A stretch of DNA of 64,000 bases, taken from contig NZ_JZDQ02000019.1 of NCBI RefSeq assembly GCF_000960475.2, positions 1 to 64,000 of the forward strand. The letters are read 5' to 3'. Of the stretch, positions 18,973 through 28,900 are shown one piece after another. Below the pieces are notes generated by a model. That model did not search any database. It saw only the letters and a list, made by a program, of their open reading frames with translations, and had not been told where the DNA came from. Numbering within the stretch: the stretch's first letter is position 1; each line of letters begins with the position of its first letter. The position numbers were made by a program, and so were the translations under genes. This DNA is from Nocardioides luteus (GTDB taxonomy: Bacteria; Actinomycetota; Actinomycetes; Propionibacteriales; Nocardioidaceae).

Positions 18973-19602
18973 TCAGCGGAGGATCGGCGGCTCGGTCTTC
19001 TCCTCGACCTCGTTCAGCGTGACGCCCGGGGCGAGCTCGACGAGACGCAGGCCCTCGGGGGTGACGTCGAGGACGCACAGGTCGGTGATGATGCGCTGCA
19101 CGACACCGAGCCCGGTGTAGGGCAGCGAGCACTCCTCGACGATCTTGTAGGAGCCGTCGCGGGCGACGTGCTCCATCAGCACGACGACCTTCTTGGCGCC
19201 GTGGACGAGGTCCATGGCGCCGCCCATGCCCTTGACCATCTTGCCGGGGATCATCCAGTTGGCCAGGTCGCCGCCCTTGGAGACCTGCATGGCGCCGAGG
19301 ATGGCGGCGTCGATCTTGCCGGAGCGGATCATCCCGAAGCTGGTCGCGGAGTCGAAGAACGACGCGCCCTTGCGTACGGTGACCGTCTCCTTGCCGGCGT
19401 TGATCAGGTCCGGGTCGACCGCGTCCTCGGTCGGGTAGGCACCGGTGCCGAGGATGCCGTTCTCGCTCTGCAGCACCAGCTCGACGTCGTCGGGGACGTA
19501 GTTGGGCACCAGCGTCGGCAGCCCGATCCCGAGGTTGACGTAGTCGCCGTCGGAGAGCTCCGCGGCGGCACGGGCGGCCATCTCTTCACGTGTCCATGCC
19601 AT
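18973..19602 (-). CDS. scoB: 3-oxoacid CoA-transferase subunit B
   Basis: The protein has 209 aa. The family motif SENGILG carries the active-site Glu that forms the acyl-glutamyl intermediate; [15 protein letters not shown] and [13 protein letters not shown] are also typical. With subunit A it transfers CoA from succinyl-CoA to a 3-oxoacid (acetoacetate, or 3-oxoadipate in PcaIJ-type enzymes). It starts 1 nt after the scoA stop. The IclR regulator beyond scoA, as for pca genes, leaves a 3-oxoadipate role open. Confidence 0.9.
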   Translation of the reverse strand: MAWTREEMAARAAAELSDGDYVNLGIGLPTLVPNYVPDDVELVLQSENGILGTGAYPTEDAVDPDLINAGKETVTVRKGASFFDSATSFGMIRSGKIDAAILGAMQVSKGGDLANWMIPGKMVKGMGGAMDLVHGAKKVVVLMEHVARDGSYKIVEECSLPYTGLGVVQRIITDLCVLDVTPEGLRLVELAPGVTLNEVEEKTEPPILR

Positions 19603-19603
19603 G

Positions 19604-20368
19604 TCAGCGGACCGTCCTCTTCTCGATGCGCTTGTCGGCGGCCTGTTCGGGGGTGAGGGGCACGACGCGGTGGACGTAGACCCCGGGGAGGTGGACGTCG
19701 TTCGGCGGGATCTCGCCGGGCTCGACGAGCTCCTCGACCTCCGCGATCGTGATCTGGCCGGCCATCGCGGCCAGCGGGTTGAAGTTGCGGGCGGAGTCCT
19801 TGAAGAGGAGGTTGCCGTGCCGGTCGCCCTTCCAGGCACGCACGATGCCGAAGTCGGCGACGATGGCCTCCTCGAGCACGAACTCCTGCTCGCCGTCGCG
19901 CGTCTCGAAGGTCATCACCGGCTTCTCCGGCGAGGTCTTGATGACGTTGCCGGCGTCGTCGTACTTCCACGGCAGCCCGCCCTGCGCCACCTGCGTGCCG
20001 ACGCCGGTGCGGGTGTAGAACGCGGCGATGCCGGAGCCGCCCGCGCGCATCCGCTCGGCGAGCGTGCCCTGCGGGGTCAGCTCGACCTCGAGGTCGCCGG
20101 AGAGGTACTGCCGCGCGAACTCCTTGTTCTCACCGACGTACGAGGCGACCACCCGGCGCAGGCGGCCGGCGCCGAGCAGCAGGCCCAGGCCCCAGTCGTC
20201 GACACCCGCGTTGTTGGAGACCACCTCGAGGTCGGTCACGCCGGCCTCGAGGATTGCGTTGATGAGCACCGAGGGGATGCCGCACAGCCCGAAGCCGCCG
20301 ACCGTGAGGGTCGCTCCGTTCGGGATGTCCGCGACCGCCTCGGCGGCTGAGGAGATGACCTTGTCCAT
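19604..20368 (-). CDS. scoA: 3-oxoacid CoA-transferase subunit A
   Basis: The protein has 254 aa. It begins [15 protein letters not shown] and contains [19 protein letters not shown], typical of SCOT alpha subunits, followed by the conserved [10 protein letters not shown] region. It forms the alpha-beta heterodimer with the adjacent scoB. Divergent from an IclR-type regulator across 128 bp that hold a 12-bp palindrome. Confidence 0.9.
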   Translation of the reverse strand: MDKVISSAAEAVADIPNGATLTVGGFGLCGIPSVLINAILEAGVTDLEVVSNNAGVDDWGLGLLLGAGRLRRVVASYVGENKEFARQYLSGDLEVELTPQGTLAERMRAGGSGIAAFYTRTGVGTQVAQGGLPWKYDDAGNVIKTSPEKPVMTFETRDGEQEFVLEEAIVADFGIVRAWKGDRHGNLLFKDSARNFNPLAAMAGQITIAEVEELVEPGEIPPNDVHLPGVYVHRVVPLTPEQAADKRIEKRTVR

Positions 20369-20452
20369 GATGATCAGTCAAGGGCGGGCGCGCCGCCCGG
20401 TCAATAGATGATCGCGAGTTCACGCTCGATCTTTCGTTGACCGACACCGCTG

Positions 20453-20464
20453 ACGCAATTGCGT
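20453..20464. promoter_or_regulatory. Palindromic operator candidate, scoA-IclR intergenic region
   Basis: ACGCAATTGCGT is a perfect 12-bp palindrome between scoA and the IclR gene, 20 bp upstream of the IclR -10 box (TATCGT at 20484). It is a good candidate for IclR autoregulation and control of scoAB. Confidence 0.55.
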
Positions 20465-20496
20465 TCACTCAGTGGACGTCCCCTATCGTACGTCCC

Positions 20497-21294
20497 ATGG
20501 AACCCGGTCCGGGCGCGACCCAGCCCAGCGTGATCCGCCGCAGCGCTCACCTGCTGCGGCTGCTCGCCGCGCGCGAGCCGGAGGGCGCGACCACCACCCT
20601 GCTCGCGACGAGCGCCGCCATCCCGCGCCCGACCGCCCACCGGCTGCTCAGCGCGCTGCAGGAGGAGGGCCTGGTCGAGCGCGACAACAGCACCGCCGCC
20701 TGGCACCTCGGGCCGGAGTGCTTCCTGCTCGGCGCCGCCGCGACCACCCGCCACGACATCACCCCGGCGGCCCGGGCGGCGGTGCTCCGCCTCGCCCGCG
20801 AGACGGGGGAGAGCGCCTTCTTCTCGATCCGGCGCGGCGACGAGACCGTCTGCGTCCTGCGCGAGGACGGCAGCTTCCCGATCCGCTCGCACGTGCTCCA
20901 CGAGGGCATCCGGTTCCCCCTCGGCGTCGCCTCCGCGGGCCTGGCGATCCTCGCGCTGATGCCCGAGTCGCGCCGCGAGGCCTACCTCGCCCGCACCGAC
21001 CTCGTTCCCGCCTACGGTGAGGAGCACTCGGCGTCCGCTCTGCGGAAGCGCATCGCCGCGACCCGTGAGCTCGGCTTCGCGGTCAACCCGGGTCTGATCG
21101 TGGTCGGCAGCTGGGGCCTGGGCGCCGCCGTCTTCGACGCCCACGGCCAGCCCTACGGAGCGCTGAGCATCACCGGCATCGAGGCCCGCCTCGCGCCGCC
21201 GCGCCAGGCCGAGCTCGGCCGCCTCCTCCTGGAGGCGGCGCACAGCCTGACCGCGAAGGCTACGGCCGGACCCGAGTCGAGGCCTCCTGCATGA
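20497..21294 (+). CDS. IclR family transcriptional regulator
   Basis: The protein has 265 aa. The N-terminal winged HTH (HLLRLLAAREPEGATTTLLA, IPRPTAHRLLSALQEEGLV) precedes an IclR effector domain (GESAFFSIRRGDETVCV, FPLGVASAGLAILA). ATG 20497 lies 7 nt after TATCGT with no RBS, consistent with a leaderless transcript. It probably controls the divergent scoAB pair. The 3' end overlaps the convergent FGGY kinase gene by 35 bp. Confidence 0.88.
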   Translation: MEPGPGATQPSVIRRSAHLLRLLAAREPEGATTTLLATSAAIPRPTAHRLLSALQEEGLVERDNSTAAWHLGPECFLLGAAATTRHDITPAARAAVLRLARETGESAFFSIRRGDETVCVLREDGSFPIRSHVLHEGIRFPLGVASAGLAILALMPESRREAYLARTDLVPAYGEEHSASALRKRIAATRELGFAVNPGLIVVGSWGLGAAVFDAHGQPYGALSITGIEARLAPPRQAELGRLLLEAAHSLTAKATAGPESRPPA

Positions 21295-22762
21295 GGGCGA
21301 GGCGGTGCACCTGGTCGCGGGTGGCCGGATACAGCTCGGTGAAGGTCTCGTAGAGCTCGTCGTAGACCGCCCGGTTCTCGGGGTTCGGCACGACCTCGCC
21401 GACGATCCGGGTCCAGTCGGTGTCCGGCGGCACCAGACCGGAGCCGATGGCCGCCAGCAGCGCATCTCCGTAGGACGCCCCGATGGTCTGCTCGGGCACC
21501 AGCTGGCGGATCCCGGTGACGTCGCTGACGATCTGGCTCCAGGGCCCGCTCCGGGTGCCGCCCCCGACGGTGACCACCCGGGAAGCGGGGCCACCGGCGA
21601 CCTCCAGGAGCTCGAGGATCTGGCGTACGCCGTAGGCGATCCCCTCGTAGACGGCTCGGTAGAGGTGCCCGCGCCCGTGACGCAACGACAGCCCGGCGAC
21701 GACGCCGCGCGCGTGCGGGTCGAAGAGCGGGGTGCGCTCACCGGCGAAGTAGGGCAGCACGACGAGCCCCTCCGAGCCCGGCGGGGTCAGCTCCGCCTCC
21801 TGGGCGAGCGTGGCGATGTCGACTTTCCCGGTGAGCTCCTGGACCCAGGAGAGCAGGCTCCCGGAGGTCGCCATCCCGCCCGCGAGCGTCATCACGTCCG
21901 GTTGCACGCTCTGGGCGGTCCACAGCGGGGGACAGGCCTTCAGGTCGCGGCCGACCTGCACGAAGAACATCGTCGAGCCGTACATCAGCATCAGGTCTCC
22001 CGGCTGCCGGACACCACAGCTGAACGCCTCGGCCCAGGCGTCGACGGAGCCGGCCATGACCGGCGTGCCGAGCGGCAGGCCGGTAGCCTCCGCGGCCTCG
22101 GCGTGCAGCGTCCCGACCACGTCCCCGGACCACGCGAGGCGGGGCATCGCCAGGTCGCCGAGGATCTCGTCGGCCCAGTCGCTCGCCCACTCCTCGGCCG
22201 CGATGTCGTAGAGCGGGGCGCACTGGCTGGCGGTGTGGTGATCGAGGACGTATTCGCCGGTGAGCCGGGCGACGACGTACGAGCTCGAGCCGAACCAGCG
22301 GCGGGCCCGCGCCCAGACCTCGGGCTCGTGTCGGCGGATCCAGAGCAGCTTGGGGCCGACCGCCTGGGAGCTGAGCTCGCTGCCGGCCCGGTCGAGGACG
22401 GCGTCCGCGCCGAACCGCTCGGTGAGCTCCTCGATCTCGGCCGAGGCCCGGCTGTCGATGCCGTAGAGGATGCCCGGCCGGAGCGGGGTGAGGTCGTCGT
22501 CGGTGATCAGGACGCACGGGCCGATCCCGCTGACGCAGAGCCCGGCGATCGTGTGGCCCCGGGCGTGCAGCGCCAGCTCCCGGCAGATCGAGACGACCTC
22601 GCCCCACCAGATGGTCTCGGCGTCCATCTCGGCATGGCCGGAATGGGGCAGCGACATCTGGTGGCGCCGCATCGCCTTGGCGATCACGACGCCCTCGGCG
22701 GTGGCCAGCACGCCCTTGCTGCTTCCGGTGCCGACGTCGACCCCCACGACCAAGGCAGCCAT
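21260..22762 (-). CDS. FGGY-family carbohydrate kinase (xylulokinase-like)
   Basis: The protein has 500 aa. The N-terminal ATP-grasp of the actin fold is GVDVGTGSSKGVL; the second FGGY domain holds the GGGTRSGPWSQIVSDV signature and GASYGDALLAAIGSG. It phosphorylates a sugar or polyol at a primary hydroxyl. It follows the RpiB-like gene by 80 bp and has its own strong RBS (GGGAGGG). Within this cluster it could act on erythritol or a related polyol (EryA is also FGGY), but no EryB-type dehydrogenase is present, so the substrate is uncertain. Confidence 0.88.
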   Translation of the reverse strand: MAALVVGVDVGTGSSKGVLATAEGVVIAKAMRRHQMSLPHSGHAEMDAETIWWGEVVSICRELALHARGHTIAGLCVSGIGPCVLITDDDLTPLRPGILYGIDSRASAEIEELTERFGADAVLDRAGSELSSQAVGPKLLWIRRHEPEVWARARRWFGSSSYVVARLTGEYVLDHHTASQCAPLYDIAAEEWASDWADEILGDLAMPRLAWSGDVVGTLHAEAAEATGLPLGTPVMAGSVDAWAEAFSCGVRQPGDLMLMYGSTMFFVQVGRDLKACPPLWTAQSVQPDVMTLAGGMATSGSLLSWVQELTGKVDIATLAQEAELTPPGSEGLVVLPYFAGERTPLFDPHARGVVAGLSLRHGRGHLYRAVYEGIAYGVRQILELLEVAGGPASRVVTVGGGTRSGPWSQIVSDVTGIRQLVPEQTIGASYGDALLAAIGSGLVPPDTDWTRIVGEVVPNPENRAVYDELYETFTELYPATRDQVHRLALMQEASTRVRP

Positions 22763-22780
22763 ATACCCTCCCAGTCGCGC

Positions 22781-22796
22781 CGGACAGCGGTGTCCG
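22781..22796. terminator. Small hairpin between rpiB-like and FGGY kinase genes
   Basis: CGGACA-GCGG-TGTCCG gives a 6-bp stem with a 4-nt loop in the 80-bp gap. It may attenuate transcription into the kinase gene or mark mRNA processing. Confidence 0.3.
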
Positions 22797-22842
22797 ACAG
22801 CCTCGACGGCGTGATCGGTCGATCCTAGTGGCCGTCGGGGTC

Positions 22843-23373
22843 TCAGCAGCTCGAGGGCTGTTCCTGGTCGGCGGTGCCCCCTTGCTCGTACTCGCCGATG
22901 GCCGCGACCTTCGCCGCCGAGGCCGACTCCGGGTCGAACTCGTAGCTCAGCCACTCCTTGGCCAGGCGGCGGGCGAGCTCGATGCCGACGACGCGCTGGC
23001 CCATGCACAGGACCTGGGCGTTGTTGCTGAGCACCGCCCGCTCGACCGAGAAGCTGTCGTGCGCCGTGACGGCGCGTACGCCGGGCACCTTGTTGGCGCT
23101 GATGGCGACGCCGAGCCCGGTGCCGCACACGAGCAGCGCCCGGTCGACGGTACCGTCGGCGACCAGCTGTGCCGCGGAGGCGGCGACGTGGGGATAGGCG
23201 GTGTGCTCGTCGCTCGTGACGCCGACGTCGACCACCATGGAGACCCGTGGGTCGGCCTCCAGGTCGGCCTTCAGGATGTCGCGGTAGGAGACGCCGGCGT
23301 CGTCGCAGCCGACGGCGATCCGTAGGCCGCCGGTGGCAGGCACCATCGGCTCGTTCCTGACGTGATCGGTCAT
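22843..23373 (-). CDS. derI: RpiB/LacA/LacB family isomerase, probable D-erythrulose-4-phosphate isomerase
   Basis: The protein has 176 aa. It shows the RpiB core [13 protein letters not shown] and [20 protein letters not shown] with catalytic Cys83. In tetritol pathways this family (DerI of Mycobacterium smegmatis, EryI of Brucella) converts D-erythrulose 4-phosphate to D-erythrose 4-phosphate. The start overlaps the kinase stop by 4 bp (ATGA). The tetrulose role is inferred from context; ribose-5-phosphate isomerase is the generic alternative. Confidence 0.82.
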   Translation of the reverse strand: MTDHVRNEPMVPATGGLRIAVGCDDAGVSYRDILKADLEADPRVSMVVDVGVTSDEHTAYPHVAASAAQLVADGTVDRALLVCGTGLGVAISANKVPGVRAVTAHDSFSVERAVLSNNAQVLCMGQRVVGIELARRLAKEWLSYEFDPESASAAKVAAIGEYEQGGTADQEQPSSC

Positions 23374-25121
23374 GAGGACTCCTCGAGGTCGTGCTGACAG
23401 GTCTGGTCGAGGCGCTCACCGATCGCGGTGACGATCAGAGCGAGCGAGACGGCGCCGGGATCGGGGGTGCCGACGCTGCGTTCGGCGAGCGGGCGGGCCC
23501 GCCCGACCTTCGGCACCATCGGCGCGGTCGCCTCGGCGGCTCGGGTGCAGGTCTCCGCGGCGGCGCCCCAGGCCTTGGGAAGGGGGAGACCGGAGGCGGC
23601 CCCCTGGTCGAGGGCGTCGGCGAAGGGACAGAGCGCATCGAGCATCGTCTTGTCGCCGAGCTCGGCGTGGCCGAACGCCTGCACCCGGGTCGCCCCGGCG
23701 CGTACGGCCCGGGCGAGCCCGTCCAGCGTGACCGGCTCCTGGTTGCCGAGGCTCTCGCCGACGGTCTCCAGGAGCAGGCCCCACAGGATCCCGCTCGTGC
23801 CGCCGGCGCGGTCACCGAACGCGGCCCCCGCCGTGCTGAGCACCGAGCGGACCCCGCCGCCGGCGGCGACGGCGGTCTCGGCCGCCTCGACGGCGGCCCT
23901 GGAGCCGCGGCTCATCCCGATGCCGTGGTCGCCGTCACCGGCGACCGCGTCGATCTCGCCGAGCCGGTCCTTGTGCTCCTCGACGGTCGCGGCGAGGGTG
24001 GCGAGGAGGCTCTGCGCGACCACGGCGTCCCGGCGCGAGGCCGGGCTCGCCGCCTCCTGTCTCTCCTCCGCCTCGGCGCCGGCCGACACCGCGCGTTCGG
24101 TGAATCGCCCGCCGGCCACCGCCTGGCCGCGCCGATACGCCGGGGTGTCGGCCGGCGCCCGCCACAGCGGGTCGAGCTCGTCGTCGAGCCAGGTCACGGT
24201 GAGCGAGCAGCCCGCCATGTCGAGGCTGGTGACCAGCTCGCCGACCTCCGGGTCGACCAGGTCGAGGCCGGCGGCCCGCAGCCTCGGCTCGATCTCGCTC
24301 CAGAGCACGTAGAGCTCCTCGTACTTGGTCGCGCCGAGTCCGTTGAGCAGGACCGCGGCCCGTCCGTCGGCCGAGCCCGGCCGCTCCGCGAGGACCCGGT
24401 CGACCAGCTGGTCGGCCAGCCGCGCGGCGGGGATCCAGTCGGTGGTGCTGATGCCGGGCTCCCCGTGGATCCCGAGACCGAAGTCCACCTGCCCGTCCTG
24501 CACGTGGAAGAGGGCGTCGCTCGCCCCCGGCAGCGTGCAGCCGTCGAAGGCCACCCCGAAGGAGTACGTCGCCGCGTTGGCGCGCCGCATGAGCCGTTCG
24601 ACCTCGTCCAGGTCCCGGCCCTCCTCGGCCGCCGCCCCTGCCATCTTGTAGACGGTGAAGGTCCCGGCGATGCCTCGCCGGTCGGCCTCGGCGCCGGGCG
24701 GGGCGGAGGCCACGTCGTCGGTCACCCACACGACGCGTACGTCCACGCCCTCTGCCCGCAGCCGGTCGGCCGCCATCCCGAAGTTGAGCCGGTCACCGGC
24801 GTAGTTGCCGAAGGCCAGCACGACCCCGGCGCCGCCGTGCGCGGCGCGGGCGATGCGGTAGACCTGCTCGGCGGACGGCGAGGCGAAGATGTCGCCGAGC
24901 ACGGCGCCGTCGGCGAAACCGGGACCGACGACCCCGTTGTAGGAGGGGTAGTGGCCGGACCCGCCGCCGATGACGAGCGAGACCTTGCCGGCCAGGGGAC
25001 CGCCCGCGCGGATGAACCCGGAGGCGTCGGGGACGCGTTCGACGTAGCGAGGATGGGCCGCGGCGAAGCCGGCGAGCACATCGCTCTTGAAGGTGTCGGG
25101 ATCGTTGTAGATGTGGGTCAT
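23370..25121 (-). CDS. lerK: Dihydroxyacetone kinase family protein (DhaK-DhaL fusion), probable erythrulose kinase
   Basis: The protein has 583 aa. Residues 1-330 are DhaK, with [21 protein letters not shown] and GLGIHGEPG, whose His219 would bind the ketose covalently as a hemiaminal. Residues about 365-575 are DhaL, with the ATP/Mg motif GDGDHGIGM and [15 protein letters not shown]. The single-chain ATP-dependent form matches LerK/DerK erythrulose kinases of mycobacteria. A TPI-like isomerase in the operon suggests L-erythrulose 1-phosphate as product. It starts 4 nt after the binding-protein stop. Confidence 0.85.
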   Translation of the reverse strand: MTHIYNDPDTFKSDVLAGFAAAHPRYVERVPDASGFIRAGGPLAGKVSLVIGGGSGHYPSYNGVVGPGFADGAVLGDIFASPSAEQVYRIARAAHGGAGVVLAFGNYAGDRLNFGMAADRLRAEGVDVRVVWVTDDVASAPPGAEADRRGIAGTFTVYKMAGAAAEEGRDLDEVERLMRRANAATYSFGVAFDGCTLPGASDALFHVQDGQVDFGLGIHGEPGISTTDWIPAARLADQLVDRVLAERPGSADGRAAVLLNGLGATKYEELYVLWSEIEPRLRAAGLDLVDPEVGELVTSLDMAGCSLTVTWLDDELDPLWRAPADTPAYRRGQAVAGGRFTERAVSAGAEAEERQEAASPASRRDAVVAQSLLATLAATVEEHKDRLGEIDAVAGDGDHGIGMSRGSRAAVEAAETAVAAGGGVRSVLSTAGAAFGDRAGGTSGILWGLLLETVGESLGNQEPVTLDGLARAVRAGATRVQAFGHAELGDKTMLDALCPFADALDQGAASGLPLPKAWGAAAETCTRAAEATAPMVPKVGRARPLAERSVGTPDPGAVSLALIVTAIGERLDQTCQHDLEESS

Positions 25122-25125
25122 CGGA

Positions 25126-26091
25126 TCACTCGCTGATGACGAGGTTCTCGACGGAGTCGACGTTGTCCTTGGTGACCAGAACGCAGTCGAGGGCCTGCTT
25201 CTCCTCAGAGACGCCGGTCTCGCCGGAGGTGATGACGCTGTCGAGCTGCTTCATCGCGTCGTTGGTGCCCTCGACGATCGGCTGGACGACCGTGGCCACC
25301 AGCTCGCCGGACCTCACCGCGTCGACGGCATCCTGGCTGCCGTCGAAGCCGAGGACCTTGACCTGGTCGAGCCTGCCCTTGGCCTTGAGCGCGTTGACCG
25401 CGCCGAGCGCCATCTCGTCGTTGCCCGAGATCACCCCGGTGATGTCAGGGTTCTTGGCGAGCAGGGCCTCCATCTTCTCCTGGCCCTCCTGGCGGTCCCA
25501 GTTCGCGATCTCCTGACCGACCTTCTTCAGGTCCGGGTACTGGCTCAGGACCTGCTTGTAGCCGTCGGAGCGGACCTGGGCGTTGTTGTCGCTGGGGTTG
25601 CCGAACAGCTCGACGTACGTCCCCTTGTAGTTCATCGACGCGGCCCAGGCCTCGGCGCCGACGGTGGCGCCCTGGGCATTGTTGGAGACGATCTGGGAGG
25701 CCGCGAGCCCGGTCTGGGAGATCTCGGCGTTGATCAGCACGATCGGGATGTCGGCGTCGACGACCTTCTGCACCGCGGCGATCGACTCGTCGGCTCCGGC
25801 GGGGTCGAGCAGGATGCCGTCGACCTTGTCGTTGACGGCGGTCTCGATCAGGGTGTTCTGCTCGTCCGGGTCGTTGTTGTGCGCGGCGGTGTAGGAGTCG
25901 TAGCCCAGGTCGGTGGCGGCCTTCTTCGCGGTGTCGACCTCGGCCTTCCAGTAGGGGTTGGAGGGGTCGACGGTGATGATGGCGATGGTGCCGCCGCCCT
26001 TGCCGCCTGCGTCCTCGGTGGCCTCCGCGCCGCACGCGGCCACGCTCAGCGCGAGCCCGGCGGCGGCGATTCCGGCGAGAATTCTCTTCAT
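25126..26091 (-). CDS. Sugar ABC transporter substrate-binding lipoprotein (ribose-like, periplasmic-binding type I)
   Basis: The protein has 321 aa. A lipoprotein signal ends in the lipobox SVAAC. The mature part is a PBP type I fold (IITVDPSNPYWKAEVDTAKKAA, GILLDPAGADES, GVISGNDEMALGAV, VLGFDGS), close to RbsB/erythritol binders. It captures the polyol or ketose for the adjacent permease and ATPase. ATG 26091 has GAGAGG upstream. A 68-bp gap separates it from the permease gene. Confidence 0.9.
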   Translation of the reverse strand: MKRILAGIAAAGLALSVAACGAEATEDAGGKGGGTIAIITVDPSNPYWKAEVDTAKKAATDLGYDSYTAAHNNDPDEQNTLIETAVNDKVDGILLDPAGADESIAAVQKVVDADIPIVLINAEISQTGLAASQIVSNNAQGATVGAEAWAASMNYKGTYVELFGNPSDNNAQVRSDGYKQVLSQYPDLKKVGQEIANWDRQEGQEKMEALLAKNPDITGVISGNDEMALGAVNALKAKGRLDQVKVLGFDGSQDAVDAVRSGELVATVVQPIVEGTNDAMKQLDSVITSGETGVSEEKQALDCVLVTKDNVDSVENLVISE

Positions 26092-26159
26092 GGTGGGTGT
26101 CCTCTCGATCGGTCGCGGACCTGCCGCGTCCTGGGGGTGGGAACGATGGGTGACGGCGT

Positions 26160-27299
26160 TCATGCGGGAGTGCTCGCGGTCGTGGGGGTCTTGGCGCGGA
26201 CCTCGGCGGCGGCGCGCCGCGCTGCCGCGCGGTTCTGGGCGATCTGCTGGATCCGGTCGACCGCGACGGCGAGGATGATCACCGCCCCGGTGATGACCTG
26301 CTGCCAGAACGGCGAGACGCCGACGATGACCAGGCCGTTGGCGAGGAACCCGATCACGAAGGCGCCGATGATGGTGCCCTTGACCGTGCCGCGGCCTCCC
26401 GAGAGTGCCGCGCCGCCGATGACGACCGCGGCGATCGCGTTGAGCTCGTAGAACTGGCCGAGGTCGGCGGTCGCGGAGCTGATGTTGGCGATCTGCAGCA
26501 GACCGACGATGCCGGCGCAGGTGCCCGCGATCACGTAGATCCGCGTCTTGACCCGGGTCACCGGGACGCCGGAGAGCTCGGCTGCTCGTTCGTTGCTGCC
26601 GCTGGCGTAGAGCCACCGGCCGAACGGCGAGCGGACCAGCAGGATCGAGGCCAGGATCGCGAGCACGATCATCACCCAGGCGGAGATCGGCAGCCCGAGG
26701 GGGCGGCTGGCGAAGACCTCGAAGAAGCCGGTGTTGCCCAGCCCCTCCTGGCCACGGAGCTCGTTGGTGATGTTCTGCCCGTCGAGGAGCACCTCGGTCA
26801 GGCCGCGACCCACGTAGAGCATGCCCAGCGTGACGATGAACGGGGCGAGCCGGAGCCGTGAGATCAGCAGTCCGTTTACATAGCCGACCAGGGCGCCGAC
26901 CCCGACGGAGATCACCACGATCACCCAGACCTGCGGGAACATGATCGCCTGGGTCAGCGGGAGGTCGAGGCCGCGGAAGAGGTTGCCCGCCACGGCGCCG
27001 GTCAGCCCCACGGTGGAGCCGACCGAGAGGTCGATCCCGCCGTTGAGGATGACCATGAGCATGCCGAGCGCCAGGATCGCGTTGAAGGCGACCTGCTTGG
27101 TGATGGTCACCAGGTTTCCGGGGTCGAGGTAGTTGTCGCTGAGCAGCGCGAACACGGCGATGATGAGGATCAGGGCGAGCAGGGCCCGGCCTTCCACCAG
27201 CGCGCTGCTGAGCGTGATCGAGCGGAACCGGGAGGTGAGGCCCCCGGCAGGGCTCTGCGGGCGCGGTGTCGCCTCGGCCGATGCGTTGGTTGCGGTCAT
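26160..27299 (-). CDS. Sugar ABC transporter permease (RbsC type)
   Basis: The protein has 379 aa and about 9-10 TM helices. The RbsC signature is visible (GIDLSVGSTVGLTGAVAG, and the EAA-like GVPVTRVKTRIYVIAG loop, then GGAALSGGRGTVKGTIIGA). It forms the membrane channel of the C4-polyol importer. Its ATG overlaps the stop of the ATPase gene by 4 bp. The C-terminal 40 residues form a charged cytoplasmic tail. Confidence 0.92.
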   Translation of the reverse strand: MTATNASAEATPRPQSPAGGLTSRFRSITLSSALVEGRALLALILIIAVFALLSDNYLDPGNLVTITKQVAFNAILALGMLMVILNGGIDLSVGSTVGLTGAVAGNLFRGLDLPLTQAIMFPQVWVIVVISVGVGALVGYVNGLLISRLRLAPFIVTLGMLYVGRGLTEVLLDGQNITNELRGQEGLGNTGFFEVFASRPLGLPISAWVMIVLAILASILLVRSPFGRWLYASGSNERAAELSGVPVTRVKTRIYVIAGTCAGIVGLLQIANISSATADLGQFYELNAIAAVVIGGAALSGGRGTVKGTIIGAFVIGFLANGLVIVGVSPFWQQVITGAVIILAVAVDRIQQIAQNRAAARRAAAEVRAKTPTTASTPA

Positions 27300-28900
27300 T
27301 GGGTGCCTCCGATGGCTTCGTCGGTGGTCGTGGTGCTGGTTGCGGGGCTGGCCGACTCGCCGGAGGCGGCCATGACCTCGGCCCGGCTGCTCGTACGCGG
27401 GTCGAACTCGCGCACGATGCGGCCCTTGTTCATCACGACGATGCGATGGGATGCGGTCATCGCCTCGCCGATCTCCGAGGTGACGTACAGGACCCCGAGG
27501 CCCTTCCGGGCCTCCTTGAAGAGGAGAGCGAAGATCTCGCCCTTGGCCCCGACGTCGATGCCGCGGGTGGGCTCGTCGAGGAGGAGCACGGTCGGGTCGG
27601 TCATCAGCAGCTTGCCGATCACGACCTTCTGCTGGTTGCCGCCCGACAGGGAGGTGATCGGGGTGCCCGGCCCGGCGGCCTTGACGGTGACCTCGTCCAT
27701 CCCGCGCCGGATGCGCCCGGACTCCGACGTTCGCGAGATCAGGCCGCGCCGGACCACCGAGCGCAGACCGGCGAGGGAGAGGTTGCTGCCGACGCTGAGC
27801 ATCTGGACGACGCCGTCGCGCTGCCGGTCCTCGGGGACGAGCCCGAGGCCGCGGGAGATGCGCTCACTGACGTCGAGCCCGGCGATGTCCTCGCCGTTCA
27901 GCAGCACCTCGCCGGCGGTCATCGGATCGCGGCCGGCGAGCGTCTCCATCAGCTCGGTCCGCCCGGCCCCCATCAGTCCGTAGAGGCACACGATCTCGCC
28001 GGCGCGTACGTCGATGGAGACGTCGTCGACGACGATCCGTCCGGTGGCGAGGTCCGCGACGGTGAGGTTGCGGACGGAGAGTGCCACCTCGCCGAAGTCG
28101 CGGGGCTCCTCGCGGAAGTCGTACTCCGCCTGCCGGCCGGTCATCCGGTGCACCACCCAGGGCAGGTCGATGTCGCCCGCCGGCTCGTGCGCGACGAGCT
28201 CGCCGTCGCGCAGCACCACCGCGTGGTCGGCGATGCTGATCGCCTCCTCGAGGTGATGGGAGATGTAGACGATCGCGACGCCGTTCGCGGTGAGCTCCCG
28301 GATGACCCGGAACAGCACCTCGACCTCGCTCGCGCTGAGGGCCGAGGTCGGCTCGTCCATGATCAGGATCCGGGCCTCGGCCGCCAGCGCCCGGGCGATC
28401 TCGACGATCTGCTGCTGGCCCATCCGGAGGTCGGCGACCAGTGTCTGGGGCGCGATCTCCTCCTCGAGCTGACGCATCAGCCGGGAGGTGATCTCGGCCT
28501 CGCGGCCGTAGTCGATCCCGCCGGCCCGGGTGCGCAGCTCACGGCCGAGGAAGATGTTGTCGCGGACGTTGAGGTTCGGGCAGAGGTTCGTCTCCTGATG
28601 GATGATCGAGATGCCCCGTTCCACCGCGTCGACGGTGTTCTCCAGGGTGACGGGCTCCTCGTGCAGGACCAGCTGTCCGCCGGTGGGCTGCTCGACGCCC
28701 GAGAGGATCTTCATCAGCGTCGACTTCCCAGCACCGTTCTCCCCGAACAGCACGGTGACCTGGCCGGCGCGGACGTCGAAGTCGACGCCCTTGAGCGCCT
28801 TGGTGACGCCGTACGTCTTGGAGATCCCGACCGCGCGGAGCACCACCTCGCCGATCTGGGCGGTGCCGGTGGGGGCGACCTCGGTGGCCGGCGCGCTCAT
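27296..28900 (-). CDS. Sugar ABC transporter ATP-binding protein (RbsA type, two NBDs)
   Basis: The protein has 534 aa with two fused nucleotide-binding domains. NBD1 has GENGAGKST, the degenerate signature LRMGQQQIVEIARAL and MDEPTSALS. NBD2 has the atypical Walker A GLMGAGRTE, signature LSGGNQQKVVIGKLL and LLDEPTRGIDVGAK. This asymmetry is normal for RbsA/AraG proteins, which use a single productive site. It powers the importer and is coupled by 4-bp overlaps to the genes on both sides. Confidence 0.93.
   Translation of the reverse strand: MSAPATEVAPTGTAQIGEVVLRAVGISKTYGVTKALKGVDFDVRAGQVTVLFGENGAGKSTLMKILSGVEQPTGGQLVLHEEPVTLENTVDAVERGISIIHQETNLCPNLNVRDNIFLGRELRTRAGGIDYGREAEITSRLMRQLEEEIAPQTLVADLRMGQQQIVEIARALAAEARILIMDEPTSALSASEVEVLFRVIRELTANGVAIVYISHHLEEAISIADHAVVLRDGELVAHEPAGDIDLPWVVHRMTGRQAEYDFREEPRDFGEVALSVRNLTVADLATGRIVVDDVSIDVRAGEIVCLYGLMGAGRTELMETLAGRDPMTAGEVLLNGEDIAGLDVSERISRGLGLVPEDRQRDGVVQMLSVGSNLSLAGLRSVVRRGLISRTSESGRIRRGMDEVTVKAAGPGTPITSLSGGNQQKVVIGKLLMTDPTVLLLDEPTRGIDVGAKGEIFALLFKEARKGLGVLYVTSEIGEAMTASHRIVVMNKGRIVREFDPRTSSRAEVMAASGESASPATSTTTTDEAIGGTQ

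Noticed and set aside
18396..19022. Plus-strand open frame through the 21-bp repeats (SRHVRRP repeats)
   Set aside because: The peptide repeat only mirrors the DNA repeat; no start signal, and it lies opposite real genes.
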